Shown here: positions 42,695 to 49,450 of the stretch, one piece after another
Numbering within the stretch: the stretch's first letter is position 1
Layout: each line of letters starts with the position of its first letter
NCBI RefSeq assembly: GCF_900107935.1
Contig: NZ_FNVG01000030.1
Span: 1 to 49,450 of the forward strand
DNA from: Vibrio hangzhouensis
GTDB lineage: Bacteria; Pseudomonadota; Gammaproteobacteria; Enterobacterales; Vibrionaceae
Reading direction: 5' to 3'
Length of the DNA: 49,450 bases
Notes under the pieces: generated by a model
What the model saw: only the letters and a program-made list of their open reading frames with translations
Told to the model about the DNA's origin: nothing
Database searches by the model: none
Made by a program: the position numbers and the translations under genes

Positions 42695-44152
42695 CTATGA
42701 TGAACAACTGATTTCCATTCGCTTGCCCCATTCCGGAGGTAGCGCTGAAAATTGCTCAAAATCCCGATGTTCTGAATAGGGCGATTGGAGCACATTTGAC
42801 AAAGAAGCCACCATAGAAAAATCACCTTTCTGTGCCAATTCGATCGCTTGTTGAGCCAGATAGTTTCTCAGTATGAACTTCGGGTTAACCTGACGCATGT
42901 TGTCACTTCGCTGAGTTAATGATACCTCTTCATCAGCACTGCGCTTTTTATAACGTTCCAGCCAATTCGCAGCCTTATTGCGATCGATAAATAAATCGAC
43001 CAAAGACTCCCCCCCGTTGATGTCTATATTGGACAGTTCTCTGAAAAAACGTGGATAGTCGACCCGCTCTTGCTGCATTAACGCAAAACTGTCATTGAAA
43101 AACTCGCCATCGTCAGACTGTTTGGAAAGCAAACCAAATTTTTCACGCATCTGCTGACTGTAACGCGACTGCAATATAGGCGAAAAGGTCTCAAGTGACC
43201 GATCCAACTCGGCCCTGCTGATGAGCGGGGTCAGTGCATGGGCTAATGCTGTCAGGTTCCACAATGCGATAGACGGCTGATTGTCGAACGAATAACGGCC
43301 CTGATAGTCGGAGTGGTTGCAGATATATCCGGGCTCATAATCATCCATAAAACCAAACGGACCATAATCGAAAGTCTGGCCCAGAATTGACATGTTATCG
43401 GTATTCATGACGCCGTGAGCAAACCCCTGCGCTTGCCAGTGAGCAATCATTTCTGCGGTCAGCCGAACAATCTCAGAAAACATGGCAGCGTGTGGCTGTT
43501 CTTGCTGTTGGCAGTCAGGAAAATACCAGTTGAGTGCCTTATCTGCCAGCAGCTTGAGTGCATCGTGCTGACCACTGTAAAAGAAGTGTTCGAAATGACC
43601 AAAACGAATGTGCGTTTCTGCTGCTCGTACTAACAGAGCCCCTTGTTCAACATCCTCACGATATACGGCTGAGTCACTGACCATCATCGCTAACGCGCGG
43701 GTGGTAGGAATGCCTAAACCCGCCATTGCCTCGCTGCACAAGTATTCTCTGATGGTTGAGCGCAACACAGCCCGGCCATCGCCCATTCGGGAGTAGGGCG
43801 TCTGCCCGGCACCTTTTAAGTGTAAATCGTAGACCGTTCCTTTCTGGCTGGTGACCTCACCTAATAAGAGACCGCGACCATCTCCTAAGTCTGGATTATA
43901 AACACCAAACTGATGCCCGGCATACTTCATGGCGAGAGGTTTAAACGAGACATGCGCCTGCGTTCCAGACAAACTGTTCAACAGCGCAAAGTCCTGTCGA
44001 ACGTCTTCAGGAAACCCCAACTCCAAAGCGAGATCACTGTTCCAGGCCACCCAACGAACATTCTCAAGAGGGGTTGGCTCGACTAGAGTATAAAAGTTAC
44101 CGGGAAGCTCTGAGAAACGGTGTGAGATCGACACCTCATCCAACGACGACAT
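42695..44152 (-). CDS. selO: SelO pseudokinase, protein adenylyltransferase
   Basis: 485 residues from the ATG at 44152; a TTG at 44182 extends it by 10 residues without a better site. SelO transfers AMP from ATP to protein Ser, Thr or Tyr side chains with an inverted ATP orientation and is linked to oxidative stress. Conserved blocks: LGDGRGLLLGE, GAGQTPYSRMGDGRAVLRS, MNTDNMSILGQTFDYGPFGFMD, and the C-terminal PPEWGKRMEISCSS, which ends like the E. coli protein and keeps its Cys, the one proposed for disulfide regulation. It stands alone between the GltR gene and a gene-poor region. Confidence 0.95.
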   Translation of the reverse strand: MSSLDEVSISHRFSELPGNFYTLVEPTPLENVRWVAWNSDLALELGFPEDVRQDFALLNSLSGTQAHVSFKPLAMKYAGHQFGVYNPDLGDGRGLLLGEVTSQKGTVYDLHLKGAGQTPYSRMGDGRAVLRSTIREYLCSEAMAGLGIPTTRALAMMVSDSAVYREDVEQGALLVRAAETHIRFGHFEHFFYSGQHDALKLLADKALNWYFPDCQQQEQPHAAMFSEIVRLTAEMIAHWQAQGFAHGVMNTDNMSILGQTFDYGPFGFMDDYEPGYICNHSDYQGRYSFDNQPSIALWNLTALAHALTPLISRAELDRSLETFSPILQSRYSQQMREKFGLLSKQSDDGEFFNDSFALMQQERVDYPRFFRELSNIDINGGESLVDLFIDRNKAANWLERYKKRSADEEVSLTQRSDNMRQVNPKFILRNYLAQQAIELAQKGDFSMVASLSNVLQSPYSEHRDFEQFSALPPEWGKRMEISCSS

Positions 44153-44320
44153 AAGCAATCCATAAACATCCAATGATGACAACTAACTTGAGTATAGCGA
44201 GTTGGAGTAGATAAAAAAGAAACTAAAAACAGGGGTATTAATGAAGAAGTGCCGTATCGGGAGGAACGCCCATCGATGTACATCATCTCATCTGGGCTGT
44301 CCCCTAAGAAGTCAACGTTA

Positions 44321-44419
44321 TTAGAGCATCGCCAGAATGGCAACCACTGTACCGAGAGAGAATAGGCAAGTGCGGCTAATAACACCGAGGTTGGAAGGCT
44401 GAATCATTTCTTGATGCAT
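44321..44419 (-). CDS. Candidate small membrane peptide, 32 residues
   Basis: ATG at 44419 with an AAGGAG ribosome-binding site 10 nt upstream, one of the strongest in the window. The peptide has a polar N terminus (MHQEMIQPSNLGVISR) and a hydrophobic C-terminal half (TCLFSLGTVVAILAML) that could span the membrane once. An inverted repeat lies about 24 bp upstream of the start codon. The peptide is not one I recognise. The evidence for it is the ribosome-binding site and the amphipathic pattern only, so it may be a fortuitous reading frame. Confidence 0.5.
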   Translation of the reverse strand: MHQEMIQPSNLGVISRTCLFSLGTVVAILAML

Positions 44420-44442
44420 AGGCAATATCTCCTTTTTGTTAC

Positions 44443-44461
44443 ACTACAATTACAATGTAGT
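44443..44461. promoter_or_regulatory. Inverted repeat upstream of the 32-residue ORF
   Basis: ACTACA (44443-44448) and TGTAGT (44456-44461) form perfect 6-bp arms around ATTACAA. It resembles the ACTACA/TGTAGT type of repressor site, and lies about 24 bp upstream of the start codon, where it could overlap a promoter or the 5' end of an mRNA. Confidence 0.5.
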
Positions 44462-44796
44462 TTCAAGAGGTCATTTCTGCAACATATATCGCAGAAATGT
44501 TTGAAATACTGCTAAAAAATCGCCATAAAAATGTTAGAACAACCTTCATTCCGCCGAGAGAAGTGGTAAAACAAGTTGCTATCACCAGTTGCTTGCCCTT
44601 TTCATGTAAGATAAAGCCTGGGGATTGATGCACAACAAATGTCACCGATAAAATTCATAAATAGCGATAAGCATTCCAATTACAAAAACATCAAAATATA
44701 GCAAACAGGTGACCAAATAGATGCAGAGTCCGATTAATTGCTAATCTACTTCATTCCCCCAGTTTTTCTTCCTTTATCAAAAGTGCAAAGAACAGA

Positions 44797-44825
44797 GAAG
44801 CAAGCCAAATGGCTTGCTTCCTTTT
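44797..44825 (-). terminator. Terminator of the formate dehydrogenase gene
   Basis: A perfect 10-bp stem (GAAGCAAGCC / GGCTTGCTTC) with a 4-nt loop lies 31 nt after the gene. The T-run is best on the plus strand (CTTTT); the minus strand tail is TCTGTTCTTT, so termination is plausible in either direction. Confidence 0.75.
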
Positions 44826-44850
44826 AGTGTTCCCAGGGCCTGGCCTGAAT

Positions 44851-47800
44851 TCAATCAACCGCCTGAGTGACTTTCTCCAACCTGACCGCTGACACCTTAA
44901 ACTCCGGGATCTTGGCATAAGGATCAGTGGCCGTGTTGGTCAACTTATTCGCTGCGGATTCAACAAAGTGGAATGGTACAAACACGACCCCTTGCTGCAT
45001 TCGCTTGGTGACAAATGCAGGTGCGGAGATTTCACCGCGTCTGGATACCAGCTTCACCTCTTCACCGTTAGCAATATTCAGTGCCTCAGCCTCTTCGACG
45101 CTAACCATAATTCTTGGTCCCGCAAGGTTGTCCAGCCCCTTGGTCTTACGTGTCATGGTCCCGGTATGGAACTGCTCCAGTAATCGGCCTGTCGTGAGAA
45201 TCAAGGGGTACTCGGCATCTGGTAGCTCAGCCGCGTATTCAAATGGAATTGCCTTCATCGCGCCTTTACCACGAACAAACTGGTCCTTATGCATAATGCG
45301 CGTACCGAATGGCTTCACTTCATTGCATGGCCACTGCAGACCATTCCCACCAATAGATTGCCAGCGAATACCGTGATACTGCGGAGTCACATCCGCGATT
45401 TCTTCCGTAATATCCTGTACAGATTGATAGCGCCAGTCTCCCCCCATCGCGTTGGCGATCTGCTGGATGATGTACCAATCTTCTTTAGCTTCACCCGGCG
45501 CTTGCACAGCGGGTACTAACCGCTGAACACGTCTCTCAGTATTGGTGAAGTGACCCGCTTTTTCAGCAAATGAATAAGACGGCAATACTACGTCCGCAAG
45601 CTGAGCAGTCTCTGTCAGGAAGATATCCTGAACCACCAGAAAATCGAGTGACTTGAGACCATGAACCGCGTGGGCCTGATCCGGATCACTGAGCACTGGG
45701 TTTTCGCCCATCACGTAGAGTGCTTTGATGTCACCATCGCACGCACCATCAATGATCTCCGTCAGCGTTTTACCGCGCTCTGTTGGCAAATTGTTGCTAT
45801 CCCAGGCTTTGGCGAATTTAGCCTGTACTTCTGGGTTAGTCACTTTCTGATAGCCCGGGTAGTCAGTAGGCAAAGCTCCCATGTCGCAGGAGCCCTGAAC
45901 GTTGGACTGACCACGCAGCGGGTTGATACCACCACCTTCTACCCCTACGTTACCGCACAACATTTGCAAGTTGGCGATGGAACGCACATTGTCATGCCCT
46001 GTGGTATGTTGAGTGATCCCCATCGAATAAAATACCGAGGTGACCTTCGCGGTACCAATGAGCTCCGCTACCTGTTCAATATCAAACGCCGCAACACCAG
46101 TGACGAGCGCAGCCTTATCTGGCGCATAGGTGTCTTTGCGGATCTCCTGAACAAAGTCGTCATACCCTTCGGTACGGCTATCAATGTAGTCACTGTCTTG
46201 CCAACCATTCTTATCAATCACATGCATGATGGCATTCAGCAACATAACATCTGTACCCGGACGATGGCGTACATACAGTTTGGCATGATCAACCATGTCT
46301 ATCCGCTTCGGATCCGCCACAATTAAGGTCGCACCATCGGCAACCGCTTGTTTGATGTGAGAGGCAATGATCGGATGCGCCGCACTGGTGTCAGAACCGA
46401 TGATAAAAATAACATCTGAGTGCTTGATACTTGGAATGTCATTGGTCATCGCACCACTACCAAATGCGGCTTCTAGCCCCGTCACCGTCGACGAATGACA
46501 CAGTCGGGCGCAGTGGTCGATATTGTTTGTACCCAGTTCACGGCGGAACAATTTCTGGAACGCATAATTGTCTTCATTGGTGGTTTTTGCTGATGAGAAA
46601 CCGGCCAGACTGTCACTGCCATACATGGATTTAATTTTACTCAGCTTGTCGGCCACATATTGCACCGTTTCATCCCAGGAGGCTGGCACTAACTCACCCG
46701 CTTTGCGGATCAATGGTGTCGTCAGCCTTTCTTCACTTTGAATAAAGTCGAACCCAAAACGGCCTTTCACACAGAGCATCCCCTGATTCACCGGGGATGT
46801 TTTATCGCCTTTCACATAGCGAATCGTATTGTTGGCTGCGTCAACATACAACTCAACACGACATCCGACGCCACAGTAGGTACAGATGGTTTTTACTGGC
46901 GTTAGCATTTCAACGCGACCATGAGATTTGTCGCGTTTATCTGCCAGAGCACCTGTTGGACATACCTGAACACATGCACCACACTGGACACAATTGCTAT
47001 CGCCCATCGTTGCACCGTCCGGAAAAGACGGTCGATGCGAAGTCTCAGAGAAGTTTAAGATCCCATGGACCGATTCCGTTTGGCAGGCATGGACACAAGA
47101 ACCACAACTGATGCAGCGGTTGGCATCAAAAACAATAAATTCACTGGTTTTGTCAACCGGGAACATCTTGCGACCATTGGTATTGATCTCACGGTAATCG
47201 ACTTTGTACTCGGTCGCGTAATCACGTAAATCACATTGTGTGTTTGCCTGACACCCGCACTCCAGACAGCGTGCTGCCTCTGCAATGGCTTTATCGTCGG
47301 TCATGCCCAGCTCCACCTCCTGGTAGGTGGTCTGGCAGGCTTCAACTGACAGATGCTCCGCTTTCGCCCTGGCCTTCGCTTTTTCCTGCAAATATTCGGT
47401 TTGGCGAACTTCCGTCAACCTTTCAGCCTTGCGACTGTTAAACGGCTTCTGCTGCGGTTTAAAGTGCCCCTGAAGAATGAAGCGTTCGATGGCATCTGCT
47501 GCTTTCTTACCGTCGGCTATCGCCTCAATCGCCGTCGCAGGTCCGCGCCTGAAATCACCGATACTGTACACATTGTAACCATGGTGCATTGAATCACCGT
47601 CAGAAGACGCGGTTCCCCAATCCGTCAAAGGCAGAGGGTGTTTGGCGGTTTTTAGAAATTCCACATCCGGCTTTTGCGACAATGCAGAAATCACAGTATC
47701 AAAATCAACAGTCTCTGTTTTACCGGTCGAGACCGGACGTCGTCGACCAGAACTATCGGGCTCTCCCAATGCCATGATTTCCAACTCAATGGCACTCACT

Positions 47801-48966
47801 CTGCCCATTTCATCCGCAATATTGCATTTAGGGTTGGTCAGGAATTTGAACTTGACCCCTTCCAGTTCCGCAGCTTCGATCTCATGCAGTTCTGCGGGCA
47901 TTTCATTGCGAGTACGACGATAGATAATGGTAGTGTCAGCCCCTTCACGAATCGCCGTTCGGGCACAGTCTATGGCTGTATTGCCACCCCCTATGATGGC
48001 CACCTTGTTACCTATAGTGAAGGTTCGCTTCGTCATATGATCTTTTAAGAAGTCGACACCAAGAATGCAGCCCTCAAGCTCTGAGCCTGGGTAAGGCATG
48101 TTCACCGCTTTGGTCGCCCCGACGGCCAGACAAACCGCCTCGTAGTTCTCTGTGAGTTCCTCCAGGGTAATATCTTGACCCAGGACCGTATTGGGGTGAA
48201 TACGCATGCCTCCCCGACACATGAGTTCAATCTCTTTATCCAGAATGTCTTTGGGCAACCGATATTCTGGGATCCCATATCGTAGCCACCCACCGGCCAG
48301 AGGCATGGACTCAAAAATATCAACGGCAAAACCCTGATAGCTAAGATAGTATCCAGCCGCTAGCCCTCCTGGCCCAGCCCCAACGATTGCGACTCTGTGA
48401 CCATTATAGGGAAGCTTCGGTGGTTCAAACTGTTCAGCCAGAGCAAGGTCAATATCTGCAGCATGGCGTTTGAGTTGTCGAATTGCCAGAGGTTCATCCA
48501 CTAGCGTCCGGCGACATTCGTGTTCACAGAATGCAGGACACACCCGACCAATGGAAATCGGCATCGGCAAAGTATCTTTAATGATTTTTACCGCTTGCTG
48601 ATGATCCCCCTGAGCGATGTGATGCAGGTAAGTCTGAATATCAACGTTGGCAGGACAAGCAACCTTACAGGGTGCCTCACAGTCAGCATTATGATCAGCA
48701 AATATCTTATTAAGAGCCTGTCTTCTCAGGTTATTGATTTGAGCGGACTGAGTCACGATGGTCATGCCATCCTGAATTTTCGTTTCGCACGCCTTAACAA
48801 TACCTTTACCTACAACCTCAACCACACAGAGATCGCAGGACTGTTTTTCGCTATGTTTGCTTATAGAGCAGAGGGAAGGGACATCGACTTTAATATCTTT
48901 TGCGACATCTAGGATGCTCTTATTTTCGCGCAGAAGATACGTTTGGCCGTTGATGATTACATTCAT
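44851..48966 (-). CDS. Formate dehydrogenase alpha subunit fused to ferredoxin and GltD-like flavoprotein
   Basis: 1371 residues. Order: [2Fe-2S] domain (about 1-75; C33, C44, C47, C60), Fer4_20 domain with two 4Fe-4S motifs (C96/C100/C104 and C143/C147/C151), a GltD-like FAD and NAD(P) domain (about 190-500; GAGPGGLAAGYYLS and GGGNTAIDCARTAIREGAD), a Cys-rich link (567-578), a double 4Fe-4S domain (about 610-672), and a molybdopterin catalytic part (about 690-1371) that starts CTYCGVGC. The active-site ligand is Cys823 (HCARLCHSSTV), so no selenocysteine is used. It has no Tat signal or membrane segment. The fusion suggests a cytosolic NAD(P)-linked formate dehydrogenase. It is a single gene, with no partner subunit in the window. 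Confidence 0.92.
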   Translation of the reverse strand: MNVIINGQTYLLRENKSILDVAKDIKVDVPSLCSISKHSEKQSCDLCVVEVVGKGIVKACETKIQDGMTIVTQSAQINNLRRQALNKIFADHNADCEAPCKVACPANVDIQTYLHHIAQGDHQQAVKIIKDTLPMPISIGRVCPAFCEHECRRTLVDEPLAIRQLKRHAADIDLALAEQFEPPKLPYNGHRVAIVGAGPGGLAAGYYLSYQGFAVDIFESMPLAGGWLRYGIPEYRLPKDILDKEIELMCRGGMRIHPNTVLGQDITLEELTENYEAVCLAVGATKAVNMPYPGSELEGCILGVDFLKDHMTKRTFTIGNKVAIIGGGNTAIDCARTAIREGADTTIIYRRTRNEMPAELHEIEAAELEGVKFKFLTNPKCNIADEMGRVSAIELEIMALGEPDSSGRRRPVSTGKTETVDFDTVISALSQKPDVEFLKTAKHPLPLTDWGTASSDGDSMHHGYNVYSIGDFRRGPATAIEAIADGKKAADAIERFILQGHFKPQQKPFNSRKAERLTEVRQTEYLQEKAKARAKAEHLSVEACQTTYQEVELGMTDDKAIAEAARCLECGCQANTQCDLRDYATEYKVDYREINTNGRKMFPVDKTSEFIVFDANRCISCGSCVHACQTESVHGILNFSETSHRPSFPDGATMGDSNCVQCGACVQVCPTGALADKRDKSHGRVEMLTPVKTICTYCGVGCRVELYVDAANNTIRYVKGDKTSPVNQGMLCVKGRFGFDFIQSEERLTTPLIRKAGELVPASWDETVQYVADKLSKIKSMYGSDSLAGFSSAKTTNEDNYAFQKLFRRELGTNNIDHCARLCHSSTVTGLEAAFGSGAMTNDIPSIKHSDVIFIIGSDTSAAHPIIASHIKQAVADGATLIVADPKRIDMVDHAKLYVRHRPGTDVMLLNAIMHVIDKNGWQDSDYIDSRTEGYDDFVQEIRKDTYAPDKAALVTGVAAFDIEQVAELIGTAKVTSVFYSMGITQHTTGHDNVRSIANLQMLCGNVGVEGGGINPLRGQSNVQGSCDMGALPTDYPGYQKVTNPEVQAKFAKAWDSNNLPTERGKTLTEIIDGACDGDIKALYVMGENPVLSDPDQAHAVHGLKSLDFLVVQDIFLTETAQLADVVLPSYSFAEKAGHFTNTERRVQRLVPAVQAPGEAKEDWYIIQQIANAMGGDWRYQSVQDITEEIADVTPQYHGIRWQSIGGNGLQWPCNEVKPFGTRIMHKDQFVRGKGAMKAIPFEYAAELPDAEYPLILTTGRLLEQFHTGTMTRKTKGLDNLAGPRIMVSVEEAEALNIANGEEVKLVSRRGEISAPAFVTKRMQQGVVFVPFHFVESAANKLTNTATDPYAKIPEFKVSAVRLEKVTQAVD

Positions 48967-49450
48967 ATAGAGCTATCTCTTTCAGATCGATTGAACAAAC
49001 TCCACTGAACTCGTACTCGAAAGCACACAACTGGTTAGTCGTGTAATAAAAAGGCACTGCTTAAAAAGTTACTTGCGCATTCCAGCACTTAGGATAACTT
49101 GCTAACAAAAATACCGAATAAAGAGTACGACAAACCACCCGCCTATCGCTGTCATGGTGGTCCGTGTCACAGTGGTAGAACAAATCTAAAATGAGAATTC
49201 TTGGCGCTCTCAGGGAGTCCCCGGTTATAGGGATTTAAATAGGAGCAAAACTAGGGTAAGTATACCCACATTAACCTTGAGGTCAAACGGCCATACAATT
49301 AGTGTGACTATATACCCAGTTATCCATTAGGTAAGCGTTTTTTATAGTGGTCGGTGAAGAGCAATTCGATGGGGCTGGCCACCCAGCCCCCGACCCGCAT
49401 GCGCATCCCACTCATGCCAAATGTCTTCCCGTCCGAATGCAAAAAGCCCC
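48967..49450. other. Upstream region of the formate dehydrogenase gene and window end
   Basis: 484 bp without a convincing gene. It should contain the promoter of the minus-strand formate dehydrogenase gene; I cannot place -35 and -10 boxes reliably. It holds the inverted repeat GGGTA-AGTA-TACCC at 49254-49267, a second TATACCCA at 49311-49318 (50 bp from the first at 49261), and a hairpin GGGGCTGG / CCAGCCCC at 49371-49390. The last bases (AAAAAGCCCC) may be part of a terminator of a gene outside the window. Confidence 0.5.
49254..49318. promoter_or_regulatory. Inverted and direct TACCC repeats upstream of formate dehydrogenase
   Basis: GGGTA and TACCC form a palindrome with a 4-bp centre at 49254-49267. 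TATACCCA is repeated at 49261-49268 and 49311-49318, exactly 50 bp apart (about five helical turns). Such spacing would fit a protein binding on one face of the DNA. Confidence 0.35.

Larger units (their letters stand above)
44153..44850. other. Gene-poor region between selO and the formate dehydrogenase gene
   Basis: About 700 bp, AT-rich, with no conserved large gene. It holds the selO leader, the 32-residue candidate ORF at 44321-44419 with its upstream inverted repeat, and the formate dehydrogenase terminator. The ORFs 44083-44385 and 44463-44645 (minus strand) use codons or starts (GTG) without a convincing ribosome-binding site and are not called. Confidence 0.6.

Noticed and set aside
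44083..44385. 100-residue minus-strand ORF overlapping the selO start
   Set aside because: It overlaps the first codons of selO in another frame; the shorter ORF at 44321-44419 has the stronger start signal and a different frame.
44463..44645. 60-residue minus-strand ORF in the gene-poor region
   Set aside because: GTG start without a Shine-Dalgarno sequence and low-complexity AT-rich codons; no conserved pattern seen.
44851..48966. Selenocysteine at the formate dehydrogenase active site
   Set aside because: No in-frame TGA is present; the position is Cys823 in a Cys-type motif.
48967..49450. Sigma-54 promoter upstream of the formate dehydrogenase gene
   Set aside because: No site with the required GG-N10-GC spacing was found on the minus strand in this region.

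Overview
This is about 49 kb of a gamma-proteobacterial chromosome, very probably the large chromosome of a Vibrio. Four pieces of gene order support this: ppiD-hupB-lon-clpX-clpP-tig, the menaquinone cluster menF-D-H-B-C-E next to alaA-yfbR, a ComEA-type DNA-uptake protein beside ppiD, and a rhombosortase. All match my recollection of Vibrio gene order; the genus was not tested by a search. I see no prophage, insertion sequence, CRISPR array or rRNA.

Layout. 1-201: tRNA-Tyr and terminator. 202-6364: an Omp85-type outer-membrane protein, a Tim44-like protein, a TetR regulator followed by an MFS/PlsC fusion, a YeiH-type exporter and a small membrane ORF. 6436-13757: menF-D-H-B-C-E on the minus strand, from chorismate to DHNA-CoA, interrupted only by a structured 186-bp gap between menB and menC. 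13986-18687: alaA, yfbR, a dNTPase, a DTW-domain protein, rhombosortase and comEA. 18851-27265: periplasmic and cytoplasmic protein quality control (ppiD, hupB, lon, clpX, clpP, tig), with a sigma-32-type lon promoter and a long structured tig leader.

27827-34353: a C4-dicarboxylate regulon. The DctB/DctD two-component system faces a convergent dctP-Q-M TRAP transporter, and dctP has a near-consensus sigma-54 promoter, as expected for the DctD activator. 34562-35734: a secreted subtilisin-like protease.

35901-42531: a complete sugar ABC importer (gtsABCD type) next to its likely two-component system (GtrS/GltR type). This resembles the Pseudomonas glucose-uptake system. A perfect 30-bp palindrome lies between the sensor gene and gtsA and is the best candidate operator in the window.

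42695-49450: SelO pseudokinase, a gene-poor stretch with a candidate 32-residue membrane peptide behind a strong ribosome-binding site, and a 1371-residue formate dehydrogenase fused to a ferredoxin domain and a GltD-like flavoprotein.

Most of the window is conserved core genome. The less ordinary parts are the gts cassette and its palindrome, the formate dehydrogenase fusion, the small ORF at 44321-44419 with its upstream inverted repeat, and several strong intercistronic hairpins. I found nothing I would call a wholly undescribed system. Start codons were revised from the longest ORF for several genes, with the reasons given in each entry.
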